Shown: positions 17,810-26,643, counted from the stretch's first letter. The stretch is 64,000 nucleotides of DNA from an uncultured Amylibacter sp. (GCA_943846615.1 OX044354.1:1567001-1631000), one strand, 5' to 3'. Made by a program: numbers and translations. Notes: generated by a model from the letters alone, not told the origin.

Positions 17810-18440
17810 AGAGAACCTGTGTGCCGACTTGTGTTAGGTCGAACAGTTCCGCGATTTGCGCGTTGTACAAACCGATACATCCGTTTGATGAACGACGGCC
17901 GATTTTGCGATTATCGTGCGTGCCGTGGATACGGTAATATGTCCATGACAAATACAACGCGTGTGAACCCAGTGGGTTACCCGGGCCTGGGCCGATGTAT
18001 TTTGGCCAGTCTGGATTACGTTTCAACATCGATGGTGTGGGGCGCCAATCAGGTCCAACGCGTTTTTGAACGATTTTGGTGCGACCCAAACGAGTCAGTT
18101 CGTCGGATGTTGGAACGGCAACTGGGTATAGTTTGTAGATGCTTTCGTCTTCGGACCAGTAGTGCAATGCGCGGCTTTTGGTGTCGACCAAGATGACGCC
18201 GTTTTTCGTGTTCGAAAAGTAATCTTGCCAGCTGCCACGACCACGAAATGATGATGCGTTGCGACGGACGCGGCCGTCTTCGTCTGCGAGGCGGGCATTT
18301 TGATCTTGGGGTGTTTCAAAACCCAGTTCTGGATTGTTTAGATCAGGATTCCAGCCATCTTGAGCCAAGGCGGAACCGCCCAATGCGGCCGCTGATGTGG
18401 CGGTTGCCGTGAATGTGCGGCGTGTAAAACGATTCGTCAT
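17802..18440 (-). CDS. L,D-transpeptidase (YkuD family), Tat-like signal
   Basis: A 212-residue exported protein. The N-terminus has a twin-arginine-like RRTFTATATSAAALGGSALA signal. The YkuD catalytic region reads YRIHGTHDNRKIGRRSSNGCIGL, with His and the nucleophilic Cys near residues 170-190 (HGT...SSNGC). Such enzymes cross-link meso-DAP residues in peptidoglycan or attach outer-membrane proteins to it. The 3' end overlaps the response-regulator gene by 8 bases tail to tail. Its promoter region contains a long inverted repeat (18465-18506). It is one of three YkuD proteins in this window. Confidence 0.92.
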   Translation of the reverse strand: MTNRFTRRTFTATATSAAALGGSALAQDGWNPDLNNPELGFETPQDQNARLADEDGRVRRNASSFRGRGSWQDYFSNTKNGVILVDTKSRALHYWSEDESIYKLYPVAVPTSDELTRLGRTKIVQKRVGPDWRPTPSMLKRNPDWPKYIGPGPGNPLGSHALYLSWTYYRIHGTHDNRKIGRRSSNGCIGLYNAQIAELFDLTQVGTQVLFI

Positions 18441-18464
18441 GGTGTCGTCCTGTTCATAGAATGG

Positions 18465-18506
18465 CGTATTTCAGCATATTATTACCTATATTGGTGCTGA
18501 AATGCG
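18465..18506. promoter_or_regulatory. 12-base inverted repeat between divergent envelope genes
   Basis: CGTATTTCAGCA (18465-18476) and TGCTGAAATGCG (18495-18506) are inverted copies with 11 of 12 matches, separated by 18 AT-rich bases. It lies 24 bases upstream of the L,D-transpeptidase start and 104 bases upstream of the CAP lipoprotein gene. It could be a two-site operator or an RNA hairpin in the transpeptidase leader. Confidence 0.5.
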
Positions 18507-18610
18507 ATATTTCAAATCAATTTTAAGTCATCCGTTAATAATCCATTTATAAGAAATTGAAAACGGGTAACTCTGCCACTAAGTAGGGTAAAGAAAATTG
18601 GAGAGATTCT

Positions 18611-19114
18611 ATGTTGAAAGCGGCAATTACGGCGGCATTGATGGTGTCATTGACGGCCTGCGTTACCCCAAGTGGTGATAGTGGTCGCCCTGGAGATGGT
18701 CAAACTGTTATTCGTATGAATCGAATTGGCGTGGACAAAGTGCAATATCGCCATGTTGATGCGGTTAATGCGATCCGCCAATCACGTGGTCTAGCACCTG
18801 TCGCATTGAACGCTGCATTGATAACCGCCGCGCAACGACACGCCGCGGATATTTCAGCACAAAATCGCCCGTGGCATTTCGGATCGAACGGATCATCGCC
18901 GTTGGATCGTTTTGCAGCCGTTGGTTATCCGGGTTCGTTTATTGGCGAAAACATTTCCGAAACGTTTGAGGATGATTTCAACACATTGGATGTTTGGATG
19001 AATGACCCATTGGCAGCGGCGAGTATTTTGGATTCTCAGGCGACCCAAATGGGTATTGCGTATCACCAAGATGCGAACGGCAAGTTGTGGTGGGTTCAGG
19101 TGTTTGGTGGGTAG
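18611..19114 (+). CDS. CAP/SCP-domain lipoprotein
   Basis: A 167-residue protein with a lipoprotein signal (lipobox LTAC, Cys about residue 17) and a CAP (SCP/PR-1) domain: DAVNAIRQSRGLAPVALNAALITAAQRHAADIS, HFGSNGSSPLDRFAAVGY, GENISE and the C-terminal WWVQVFG. Bacterial members are envelope proteins of largely unknown activity. TTGGAGAG precedes the ATG by 6 bases. It is divergent from the L,D-transpeptidase gene, fitting an envelope-related pair. Confidence 0.88.
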   Translation: MLKAAITAALMVSLTACVTPSGDSGRPGDGQTVIRMNRIGVDKVQYRHVDAVNAIRQSRGLAPVALNAALITAAQRHAADISAQNRPWHFGSNGSSPLDRFAAVGYPGSFIGENISETFEDDFNTLDVWMNDPLAAASILDSQATQMGIAYHQDANGKLWWVQVFGG

Positions 19115-19154
19115 GATTTGATGGGTTTGGGTGTTTTTGCAGAGGTTTAGTATT

Positions 19155-19451
19155 GTGCAAAAAAATATCGAGTTGATTGAAATTCTATCAAAAACGAAGG
19201 AATGGGTTTCAAATAGCAAGGAGCTGAACTACGCCGATGTCTATAGTAAATGGACGACTAAACGTGAGCTTATGGAACAGCTAGACCGTTATATTGCTAG
19301 CGTTAATAGTGGTAGCTTCGATATTGAAAAGCTGTGGTTATTGTATGCGCCAACCACTGGTATTTGTGAAATTGTCAAATCTCAAAGTGATGTTGAAATA
19401 TATTTATCGATCTCTTCAGAATTTGATCGCTGGTTGAGCCTCAAGGCTTAA
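19155..19451 (+). CDS. Small hypothetical protein, AT-rich
   Basis: A 98-residue acidic, soluble, helical protein that I do not recognise. It reads QKNIELIEILSKTKEW at the N-terminus and SISSEFDRWLSLKA at the end, with no signal peptide, membrane span or cysteine motif except one Cys. The start is placed at GTG 19155 because AGAGG stands 9 bases upstream; a GTG at 19131 would add eight residues. Base composition is AT-rich relative to neighbours and the reading frame has no counterpart in the surrounding envelope genes, hinting at recent acquisition. It overlaps the next gene by 11 bases tail to tail. Confidence 0.6.
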   Translation: MQKNIELIEILSKTKEWVSNSKELNYADVYSKWTTKRELMEQLDRYIASVNSGSFDIEKLWLLYAPTTGICEIVKSQSDVEIYLSISSEFDRWLSLKA

Positions 19452-19950
19452 TAAAAATCGGCGTACCCTTTTTCACCATCGAATAAATCCAGCCCATTTG
19501 TTTGTCGGACACTGCGATACAACCCGCAGTCCAGTCGCGTTTGCCGCGCTCGCCTTTATAACGTGGGCCGCCGTGGATGAAGATGTCGCCGCCCGGATCG
19601 ACGCCTGCGGCGTCGGCCAATGCGCGGTCGTTTGCGTTGGGGTAGTTTAGCCCGAGGCTTAGGTAATAGCGGCTGTTGGTGTTGACGCGGTCGATGTAAT
19701 ACAGGCCTTCGGGGGTGCGACCGTCGCCGAATTTTTGTTTGTGACCAGCGGGGGCGAAGCCGAGATCAATTTTGAATTTACGGATGGTTTTTTTGCCAGA
19801 CAGTAAATACATTTTGCGATCGGATTTATCGACCAAAATTTGCGTGATTTCGGGGCCGTTGTAACGCGGGACGTATTTAGTGACAGTTTTTGCATGTGCC
19901 ACGCCCGTAAGGATCATAAGTGCCGACAAGAAGGAAATGAGGAAACGCAT
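19441..19950 (-). CDS. L,D-transpeptidase (YkuD family)
   Basis: A 169-residue exported enzyme: cleavable signal (MRFLISFLSALMILTGVAHA), ITQILVDKSDRKMYLLSGKK as the first YkuD strands, TPEGLYYIDRVNTNS, and the catalytic HGGPRYKGERGKRDWTAGCIAV with His and Cys in the right order. It belongs to the short YafK/ErfK-like group. The ATG directly follows the rlmN stop (TAAATG), so the two are probably cotranscribed. Cross-linking of peptidoglycan or periplasmic anchoring is the family role. Confidence 0.91.
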   Translation of the reverse strand: MRFLISFLSALMILTGVAHAKTVTKYVPRYNGPEITQILVDKSDRKMYLLSGKKTIRKFKIDLGFAPAGHKQKFGDGRTPEGLYYIDRVNTNSRYYLSLGLNYPNANDRALADAAGVDPGGDIFIHGGPRYKGERGKRDWTAGCIAVSDKQMGWIYSMVKKGTPIFIKP

Positions 19951-21123
19951 TTATTGGCCTTCGATTTCTGCTGCGATTTGTTTTCGCGACTTCCGTGCGC
20001 GTTCGGTCGCGCTTTTAAGTTGGCCACAGGCGGCCATGATATCTTCGCCGCGCGGGGTGCGCACGGGGCTGGCGTAGCCAGCTTTGTTTACGATATCCGC
20101 AAAACTCTCGATGCGTTTCCAATCGGAACGCTCGTAGCCTGAACCGGGCCATGGGTTGAACGGGATCAGGTTGATTTTGGCAGGGATGCCAGAAATCAAA
20201 TTGACCAGACGACGGGCATCCGCGTCCGTATCGTTCACATCTTTCAGCATGACATATTCAAAGGTAATTCGTTCCGAGTTTGATAATCGCGGATAGTTGC
20301 GACATGCCTCTAATAACTCGGCAATCTTATGTTTTCGGTTAATGGGCACCAAAACATCGCGCACCTCGTCTGTGGTGGCGTGGAACGAGATTGCCAGCAT
20401 GCATCCGATTTCTTCGCCTGCGCGGATGATTTCGGGGACGATGCCTGATGTGGACAGGGTGATACGGCGGCGTGACAGGGCGATGCCTTCGTTGTCCATG
20501 GCGATCAGCATTGCGTCGCGCACGTTGTCGGTATTGTACAGCGGTTCACCCATGCCCATCAAAACGATATTGGACAGAAGGCGTTTGTAACTGGGAGGGC
20601 GATCCCATTCCTCTAGGTCATCGCGGGCCACCAAAACTTGGCCAATGATTTCGGCAGGCGTGAGGTTACGCACCAATTTTTGCGTGCCCGTGTGACAGAA
20701 GGTGCAGGTCAAGGTACAGCCGATTTGGCTGGATATACATAATGTGCCGCGATCAGTTTCGGGGATATAGACCGCCTCTACCTCGTGGCCGCCAGCGATG
20801 CGCAGCAGGTATTTGCGGGTGCCATCCTCGGACACTTGTTTCGTGACGATTTCAGGACGGGTGAGCGAAAAGTTTTCCGCCAAGAGAGCGCGAAAATCCT
20901 TGGATAGGTTTGTCATTTCATCAAAGCGACGCGCGCCTTTGACGTAGATCCATTGCCAGATTTGACCCGCGCGCATTTTGATTTGTTTGGGCGGCGTTCC
21001 GATTTCAGCCAATGCGTTCGCCAGATCGGGGCGCATCATTCCAATAAGGTTCGGCAAAACGCCATCGACCGACTTGCGCGGGATGGTCATTACATCGGGT
21101 GTAATGGGTGTATTTGTTGACAT
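19951..21123 (-). CDS. rlmN: 23S rRNA/tRNA adenine-C2 methyltransferase RlmN
   Basis: A 390-residue radical-SAM enzyme. It carries the cluster motif [13 protein letters not shown] (CxxxCxxC), the QIGC lead-in, GMGEPLYN, the STSGIVPEI block, and the C-terminal cysteine in MAACGQL that forms the methyl-transfer intermediate. It methylates A2503 of 23S rRNA and A37 of some tRNAs. Two in-frame Met codons close to the N-terminus (residues 1 and 12) leave the exact start slightly open. The gene abuts a small L,D-transpeptidase gene downstream. Confidence 0.96.
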   Translation of the reverse strand: MSTNTPITPDVMTIPRKSVDGVLPNLIGMMRPDLANALAEIGTPPKQIKMRAGQIWQWIYVKGARRFDEMTNLSKDFRALLAENFSLTRPEIVTKQVSEDGTRKYLLRIAGGHEVEAVYIPETDRGTLCISSQIGCTLTCTFCHTGTQKLVRNLTPAEIIGQVLVARDDLEEWDRPPSYKRLLSNIVLMGMGEPLYNTDNVRDAMLIAMDNEGIALSRRRITLSTSGIVPEIIRAGEEIGCMLAISFHATTDEVRDVLVPINRKHKIAELLEACRNYPRLSNSERITFEYVMLKDVNDTDADARRLVNLISGIPAKINLIPFNPWPGSGYERSDWKRIESFADIVNKAGYASPVRTPRGEDIMAACGQLKSATERARKSRKQIAAEIEGQ

Positions 21124-21189
21124 TGGAACTATCCTAACTCGTGTGAGCGGCTTCTAGAATATTTCCGAGCAGATAAGAAGAGGTTTAAT

Positions 21190-21708
21190 TTATGATATAT
21201 TACAACGCTTTTTCGCGTCGTTTAGTGCGGCAGTGAACCCCTTAAGCGAGAAAGTATCCTTGGTTTTTGTTCCGCGTGTGGATTCTGCGTTTACGACGGC
21301 GTTCGCGCCCTTGGTCATAGAAACGCGAATTTTTGTGTCGATTTCGGATGACGCCGACCATGCATATTCGCCTTCGGCCAATAGATCATAGGTTGCTGTG
21401 CCGATTTGCATTTTGATTGCTTGGCCAGCTTTAAATGGGTAGCCGCCGCCAAATGATACTTCGCCGATGATTTTTTGCGCGGGCAAGTATGTGACGTACA
21501 ACAAGATATCGCCGCGGTTCACGTTTAGGGCAGGTTTGCCGCCGCGTGTGTTTTCAACCTTGGCAGCGTTAGACACTAACCAGCATTCCTTAGGTTTGTC
21601 GGCGACGTATACGGCCCAATCTTCGTGGGCGCCTACGCGTTCTTGGGCGATTGCGGGGGTTATGGCGCAGGTTGCGGCCAATGTTGCGGAAATTAGAATG
21701 TTCTTCAT
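21190..21708 (-). CDS. Invasion-associated locus B (IalB) family protein
   Basis: A 172-residue exported protein with a signal peptide (MKNILISATLAATCAITPAIA) and the IalB pattern: HEDWAVYVADKPKECWLVS, PAQKIIGEVSFGGGYPFKAG, MTKGANAVV and the C-terminal TFSLKGFTAALNDAKKRC. Two conserved cysteines probably form a disulphide. Function outside Bartonella is unknown, and in free-living Rhodobacteraceae it is a common periplasmic protein. The start at 21708 is chosen because the signal peptide begins there; 36 upstream in-frame codons look untranslated. Confidence 0.88.
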   Translation of the reverse strand: MKNILISATLAATCAITPAIAQERVGAHEDWAVYVADKPKECWLVSNAAKVENTRGGKPALNVNRGDILLYVTYLPAQKIIGEVSFGGGYPFKAGQAIKMQIGTATYDLLAEGEYAWSASSEIDTKIRVSMTKGANAVVNAESTRGTKTKDTFSLKGFTAALNDAKKRCNIS

Positions 21709-21862
21709 GGGCCTGTTTGACCTTTCGATTACTGCCTGTCCACGGTGGCTTGGCGCCTTGGATGTGGAACTATTACGGGGATTATAGCAAAGATAGGTCT
21801 CGATTCTAGCCCCCAATCTGGACTAGGCTGATTTTAGCGAATTTTCACAATATAGGTATCAA

Positions 21863-22843
21863 ATGTCAGAAGTTTTAGTTGAAGTATGGCGTGGGCCATT
21901 TTTGGAATGCCAGCATCGTGGTGATGCGGTTGTGGTGAATGCCAAGGGTGAGGTTGTGCAGGCGTGGGGCGACCCGAGTATCGAGATTTTACCGCGTTCG
22001 TCATCAAAAATGTTGCAAGCCTTGCCATTGGTTGAGAGCGGCGCGGCGGATAAGTTTGGATTGGGTTCAGAGCAATTGGCGCTGGCCTGTGCATCGCATA
22101 ATGGCAATCCAATGCATACCGAAGGTGTGCAAAAATGGTTGAGCGGTTTGGATTTAGGTGAAGAAGATTTGCGGTGTGGTTCGCATTGGCCCACGGGGCG
22201 CGAGACATCGAATGCCTTGGTGAAAGCAGGCGAGAAGCCGTGCCAGTTTCACAATAATTGTTCGGGCAAGCATTCTGGGTTTTTGACGCTGAATAAACAT
22301 TTGGGCGGTGATGCGGAATATGTTGATATTAATCACCCCGTACAAAAGGCTGCCTTGGCGGCGTTTGAGGAGACCACGGGCGAGAGTTCGTCAGGGTATG
22401 GGATTGATGGCTGTTCCGCGCCGAATTTCGCAACCAGCCTGAAGGGGTTGGCAACCGCGGTGGCGGGGATGGCGACGCGCAGTGAAGGATCGAAACGTTT
22501 GATTGATGCTATGGCACAACATCCGTTGTTAGTCGCGGGCGAAGGGCGCGCGTGTTCGGAATTAATGGCCGCGATTGGTGGGCGTGTGGTTTTGAAAACC
22601 GGTGCCGAGGGTGTGTTTGTGGCGATCCTGCCTGATCAAGGTTTGGGCGTTGCGTTGAAAATCGAAGATGGCGCGACCCGTGCATCGGAATGTGCGATTG
22701 CTGCGATTCTAGTGGGTTTAGGTGTCGCCGATGCAGCGCATCCGATGGTGCAGAAACGTATGAATCCCACGTTGAAAAATGCAGCGAAATTGGTTGTTGG
22801 GGATGTGCGTCCCGCTGATGTCTTGGTATCGACGGGCGTCTAA
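21863..22843 (+). CDS. L-asparaginase, Rhizobium-type (asparaginase II family)
   Basis: A 326-residue protein unrelated to the classical E. coli asparaginases. It shows the beta-lactamase-like SxxK (RSSSK, Ser46/Lys49), CASHNG, the zinc-site segment NNCSGKHSG (Cys133, Lys136) and YGIDGCSAPNF (Cys184), all in the order known from Rhizobium etli ReAV. It hydrolyses asparagine to aspartate and ammonia in the cytoplasm. No SD of note, but MSEVLVEVWRG is the family N-terminus. An extragenic repeat follows the stop codon by 6 bases. Confidence 0.92.
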   Translation: MSEVLVEVWRGPFLECQHRGDAVVVNAKGEVVQAWGDPSIEILPRSSSKMLQALPLVESGAADKFGLGSEQLALACASHNGNPMHTEGVQKWLSGLDLGEEDLRCGSHWPTGRETSNALVKAGEKPCQFHNNCSGKHSGFLTLNKHLGGDAEYVDINHPVQKAALAAFEETTGESSSGYGIDGCSAPNFATSLKGLATAVAGMATRSEGSKRLIDAMAQHPLLVAGEGRACSELMAAIGGRVVLKTGAEGVFVAILPDQGLGVALKIEDGATRASECAIAAILVGLGVADAAHPMVQKRMNPTLKNAAKLVVGDVRPADVLVSTGV

Positions 22844-22849
22844 CTTTAT

Positions 22850-22883
22850 GGCCTTCGGCCCGAGGATATTGAAGCAAGAAAAA
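22850..22883 (+). repeat. Extragenic repeat, copy 2
   Basis: GGCC-ttc-GGCC stem followed by CGAGGATATT, four bases, and CAAGAAAAAG. It lies just after the asparaginase stop, in sense orientation, and ahead of the convergent MscS gene. Same architecture as 12200-12234 and 58619-58653. Confidence 0.65.
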
Positions 22884-22904
22884 GGGGGGGCGGTTTCGCA
22901 CCCC

Positions 22905-24287
22905 TTAGTCGTTGGGGAGTTTGTTTTGTTCGGGCGTGTACATATGCACATCGCGGCGTGGATATGGGATTTCGATGTTGTTTTCCTTTAATGCGTCCCA
23001 AAGGGCGAGATAGACGTTGCCACGAATGTTGGTCAGGCCTGCGGTTGGGTCCTTGATCCAAAAGCGCAGTTTGAAATCGATGGAAGAGTCGCCGAAATTG
23101 ATGATGTGACAAACGGGGGCTGGGTTGGTGACCACGCGGTTGACGGTTTTGGGGGCTTCGGTGGCGATGCGTTTCACCTCGTGTGGATCACTGTCGTATG
23201 ACACGCCGAAGTGGATATCGAGGCGGACGAAGTCGGATGAGTGTGTCCAGTTGACGACCTTGTGGGTGATGAAATCCTCGTTTGGAACCAGATATTCGCG
23301 GCCATCGCGTGTAGTGATTGAGGCGTAACGTGCGCCGAGTGAGGTGATCCAGCCGAATGTTTCATCCAAGGAAATTACATCGCCTGGTTTGATGGATTTA
23401 TCCAGCAGAATGATTACACCAGAGACGAGGTTTGAGACGATTTTTTGCAGGCCGAAACCAAGACCCAAGCCGATCGCACCTGTGAGTAGGGCGAGGTTGG
23501 ACAGGTCAAAGCCGATGGTTTTCATGCCGATTAAGGCGGCGAGGCCGTAGAATGAAATTTGGGCGATCTTTTGCAACAGCACCTTGATCGATGGTGATAT
23601 GTCAGCCGCTGCGTTTAGGCGTGACGATGTGGTCTTGGTGAGGAAGCCCGCGATCACGAAAAGGAGTGCCAAAGTGAATAGTGCGGTTAGAAGCATCAAA
23701 ACCGAAAGGCGGAAGCCAGATGTTTCAAATGCTAGACTGTCCAACAATCCGCTGACATTCCCCCATAGTCCAGTAATGACCAGCGCGGCGTAGGCCCAGC
23801 CGAATGTGCGGATCAGCGCGCGCACGGATTGGTTAGAAATCAGTCGAGTGAAGATCGCGATAAAAAACCATGCGGTGGCGATTTCGGCGGCAATGTTGAT
23901 GAAGTAACTGCGCGATGGCCACGTTGCCGCGCTCATAACGAAATAGGTAGACCACGAAACCATCATGAAAAAGATCAGGTCGAGGCGAGCGATGATGACG
24001 GCCCAGATGCGCAAGGCGGTTTTGGAATAGCCTGCCTTAGCTATATGGGTGCGGATGCTGGGGCGGCATGTGACCTTTAGCAGATAGGCCGCGATGATCA
24101 GCGCAAGGATGATGCCCATTTGATAGAGCGTCCACGGCTGTTGCAGGCGCGTTAGGAACGATGTGAAAATATCAGCCAGCATTGAGGCTTGCTCAACGAC
24201 CGCATCTGCACCCTCGGCCACAGGCGCAACAGTGCGTTCACCTATTTCAAGGGGTTCAGTTGATGTTGGGCTTTCTGGATCGGCCAA
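22905..24287 (-). CDS. MscS-family mechanosensitive channel
   Basis: A 460-residue membrane protein. After an acidic N-terminus come about six hydrophobic segments; the pore-lining segment and beta domain are typical of MscS (GAIGLGLGFGLQKIVSNLVSG, then LDKSIKPGDVI, TTRDGREYLVPNEDFITHKVVNWT). It would release small osmolytes on hypo-osmotic shock. It is longer at the N-terminus than E. coli MscS. A convergent asparaginase gene lies 61 bases away. No operon partner is seen. Confidence 0.92.
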   Translation of the reverse strand: MADPESPTSTEPLEIGERTVAPVAEGADAVVEQASMLADIFTSFLTRLQQPWTLYQMGIILALIIAAYLLKVTCRPSIRTHIAKAGYSKTALRIWAVIIARLDLIFFMMVSWSTYFVMSAATWPSRSYFINIAAEIATAWFFIAIFTRLISNQSVRALIRTFGWAYAALVITGLWGNVSGLLDSLAFETSGFRLSVLMLLTALFTLALLFVIAGFLTKTTSSRLNAAADISPSIKVLLQKIAQISFYGLAALIGMKTIGFDLSNLALLTGAIGLGLGFGLQKIVSNLVSGVIILLDKSIKPGDVISLDETFGWITSLGARYASITTRDGREYLVPNEDFITHKVVNWTHSSDFVRLDIHFGVSYDSDPHEVKRIATEAPKTVNRVVTNPAPVCHIINFGDSSIDFKLRFWIKDPTAGLTNIRGNVYLALWDALKENNIEIPYPRRDVHMYTPEQNKLPND

Positions 24288-24352
24288 TTCAAACTCCTGC
24301 TTTGGGATAGGTTAGGAGGGGTTTGGGCGCTGGGCAAGGGGTTTTGTGAGTG

Positions 24353-24382
24353 TTGACAGAATCAATTTTGTGAATTAATTAT
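24353..24382 (+). promoter_or_regulatory. Candidate sigma-70 promoter for the DUF2975 pair operon
   Basis: A perfect -35 TTGACA (24353-24358) is followed after 18 bases by AATTAT (24377-24382) as a 4-of-6 -10. The region is AT-rich and 30 bases upstream of the first start codon. Confidence 0.55.
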
Positions 24383-24411
24383 CGTAAAACATTAATTTAT
24401 GGGGATTTAGA

Positions 24412-24948
24412 ATGCAAAATAGATTAATATCGCGACTGTCGCTGTTTCTGATCGCCTGCTTTGTTGGGTTTGTGATCATGTATCTGTATCGCTTTTTTGT
24501 AGGGATTATTCCGTTTGCGTTCAGTGCGCCCGAGATGTGGAATACGCATTGGATGGTCGACAAGGGTGTGGAAATTCCGATGTATTGGCGGATTGTGTTT
24601 TTCGCCATGTGGATGTTTACGGTGATTGCGACGGCGCTGATGGGGTGTTGTGCGATATGGGTTGTGAACCTGATCCGCAAGGGTGTGTATTTTGAGCGCC
24701 GCACGATTTGGGGGCTTGGATTGTTAGGCCTATTCGGGGTTTTGTCAGGTATTGGCAAAATTGTCGGTGCATCGTTCGAGCCGTGGGTGATAACCCGATT
24801 TAATGGTGCCGAGACACAGCGCGATATTTATTTTTGGTACAGTTCCGCAGACATTGGCGTGACGTTGATCGGCGCCAGTGTGGTTTTATTGGCCTGGGTT
24901 TTGCGGGTGGCGGTTTTGACCGATCTTGAAAATAAGGAGTTCGTTTGA
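24412..24948 (+). CDS. DUF2975-like membrane protein, first of a tandem pair
   Basis: A 178-residue protein with four hydrophobic segments (about residues 8-30, 60-85, 100-118, 148-170) and a DUF2975-like layout: a conserved RKGVYFERRTI stretch on the cytosolic side and a C-terminal ...DLENKEFV. Its neighbour is a paralogue, and the third gene is a small Cro/CI-type regulator, the usual DUF2975 partner. Role unknown; the family is often proposed to act in membrane-linked gene control. Its last codons also contain AAGGAG, the Shine-Dalgarno for the next gene, whose ATG overlaps the stop as TGATG. Confidence 0.72.
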   Translation: MQNRLISRLSLFLIACFVGFVIMYLYRFFVGIIPFAFSAPEMWNTHWMVDKGVEIPMYWRIVFFAMWMFTVIATALMGCCAIWVVNLIRKGVYFERRTIWGLGLLGLFGVLSGIGKIVGASFEPWVITRFNGAETQRDIYFWYSSADIGVTLIGASVVLLAWVLRVAVLTDLENKEFV

Positions 24949-25493
24949 TGTTGGTATCTAAGATGCGCACACACATTCAAAAGGGTGCCGTTGTGTTGAT
25001 GGCGGCGGTTTCGGTTTATTTCGTTTACTACACATGGCATTCGTTTCGCCGCGCAATTCGGTTTTGTTATGGCGAAATGGAACGGTGGAATAATGTGCAG
25101 ATCGTTGAAAATGATGCGGTGATCGAAATGTCGACGCGGCACATTTATTTCGGTCTGTGGGCGGCGGCGATTGTGTTTTCCATGGCTGGGATTTTGGCGG
25201 GGCTGTATTTATTGAACCGCGTGCGCATTGGGTTTTTGTTTGATGAAATATCTGCGCGATCCATTCAGATTTTTGGCGCGGTGACGGTTTTGGCGATGGG
25301 TGTGGATACGATATTTGGGTTCTTTGATTTGTATCTGTTGACCCTGCACAACGCGGATCATCAGTTTCCCGTGCAATACATGTATGACCCCAGTGATTTG
25401 AAAACCGCCGTGTTGGCCAGCGTGATGTTTATGTTCGGTTGGGTCATGCGCGAGGCGGTTAAGATCGAGCGCGAGAATAAGGAGTTCGTTTAA
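24948..25493 (+). CDS. DUF2975-like membrane protein, second of a tandem pair
   Basis: A 181-residue paralogue of the preceding gene product with the same four-span layout (segments about 13-30, 65-88, 103-125, 150-170), a RIGFLFDEISARSI equivalent of the cytosolic motif, and the same C-terminus ENKEFV. The ATG at 24948 overlaps the previous stop by one base and follows AAGGAG. The in-frame TTG three bases earlier is not needed. Divergence between the two copies outside the motifs is large, so the duplication is old, yet the terminal AATAAGGAGTTCGTTT is kept nearly identical. Confidence 0.72.
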   Translation: MLVSKMRTHIQKGAVVLMAAVSVYFVYYTWHSFRRAIRFCYGEMERWNNVQIVENDAVIEMSTRHIYFGLWAAAIVFSMAGILAGLYLLNRVRIGFLFDEISARSIQIFGAVTVLAMGVDTIFGFFDLYLLTLHNADHQFPVQYMYDPSDLKTAVLASVMFMFGWVMREAVKIERENKEFV

Positions 25494-25702
25494 TGGGTAT
25501 TATTGTACGTCTTGATGTGATGCTGGCCACGCGAAAAATGAAATCCAAGGATTTGGCGGCGGCGATTGGGATTTCGGAACAAAACCTGAGCCTGTTGAAA
25601 TCGGGCAAGGTGCGTGGTGTGCGGTTTGAAACGCTGGCGAAGATTTGCGATGTGTTGGATTGCCAGCCAGCGGATTTGTTGGAATATGAAGCGGAGGGTT
25701 AG
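25493..25702 (+). CDS. Small Cro/CI-type helix-turn-helix regulator
   Basis: A 69-residue single-domain XRE protein of the YozG type: MLATRKMKSKDLAAAIGISEQNLSLLKSGKVRGVRFETL shows the HTH (helix 2 MKSKDLAAAIG, recognition helix SEQNLSLLKSG), then CDVLDCQPADLLEYE. It starts within the stop of the second DUF2975-like gene (TAATG) with AAGGAG upstream. Such small regulators are stereotyped partners of DUF2975 membrane proteins, and the membrane proteins may control it; this is inferred. It overlaps the next gene on the other strand by 4 bases. Confidence 0.85.
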   Translation: MGIIVRLDVMLATRKMKSKDLAAAIGISEQNLSLLKSGKVRGVRFETLAKICDVLDCQPADLLEYEAEG

Positions 25703-26643
25703 GGTTTTGGGGAGCAAATATCCGTAACTTTGGGGCTGTGCCCACCGGTGGCGATGAGGCATTGGTTTTCATTGATCGCGAACGCGCGCGTATCTGCTCC
25801 TTGCAAAATATGTTCCCATGTTTCGTCTTGGTTTAGGCGATAAACACCTTTGTGTTTCTGGCGGACACCTTTGCCGGAAATGAGGGCGAAGATTGAATCG
25901 CCCGATAGTTTAAGGTCCATCGCGTCGTAACATTCGCATCCGCAAGAAAAGCATGATCGATAGCCCAAATTGTAAATCCAAGGGCCAGCGGGGATGTTGT
26001 ATTCTTTGACAAGCTCAAGATTGTCTGAAACATGCCAAGCGGTGTTTACGAATTTTGATGGGTTTTGCGAAAGGTCGGATATGCGTTCATAAATGAGGTA
26101 GCTGTGGCTTTTGGAAATCGACTGAGAAACCAATGACCCTTGAAGCTTGACCTTCGGAGGTTTGATGACAAATGAAGTATTGTCGAACTCCTCCGTCAGG
26201 GGCATTTGGCCCTTGATTATGATATTACCATTTGGATCAATATATGTCTTTGTAATGCCATCAGATGATAGGCGTTTAGGTGAATTAGTTATGCGGTTTC
26301 CGTACTCTTCTAAAATGTCGCCAGCTTCCGATACATGTGTTTCGGGGGTATTTCGTTGGAATTTGAATGGGTGACAGTCTAATCTGTTGAGCTTCCAGTT
26401 GAATTCTTGGAACTTGAATGAAAGGTCGTGTTTTGTATAGGTTTCTGGGTCTTGTGGATCTGGGAATTGCCTTTGCTGATAGAAACTGTTTTCATCTTTC
26501 GTAAACATTGCTGTTAGAGAAACACCATGTTTCGAAATGCAATTGTAGCCAGAATAATCTGATATCCCAAGAACGTCATTGTAGTTGATCAAGGTTTGTT
26601 GTTTGAGCCAATCGTAAGGAGGAGTTTTTGATCGTCTAGCCAA
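25699..26643 (-). pseudogene. C-terminal part of a frameshifted anchored protein (possible beta-propeller)
   Basis: An open frame of 314 codons with no convincing start: it opens at a TTG, and its first 16 residues are a frame-shadow of the upstream 80-residue gene. Good protein begins at TLINYNDVLGISDYSGYNC. The C-terminal third (SCFSCGCECYDAMDLKLSGDSIFALIS, AINENQCLIATGGHSP) looks like repeated beta strands of a propeller-type extracytoplasmic domain. Joined across a one-base shift near 26595 to the membrane-anchored 80-residue product, it would give a protein of about 375 residues. AT-rich compared with leuC. No family recognised. If ribosomal or programmed frameshifting occurs the gene may still be active. 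Confidence 0.6.

Noticed and set aside
22877..22890. G7 run after the asparaginase repeat as a phase-variable switch
   Set aside because: It lies between convergent gene ends, with no promoter or reading frame to switch.
24375..24758. 127-codon minus-strand frame over the first DUF2975-like gene
   Set aside because: Antisense with no supporting start; the plus-strand gene has promoter, coupling and membrane-span pattern.
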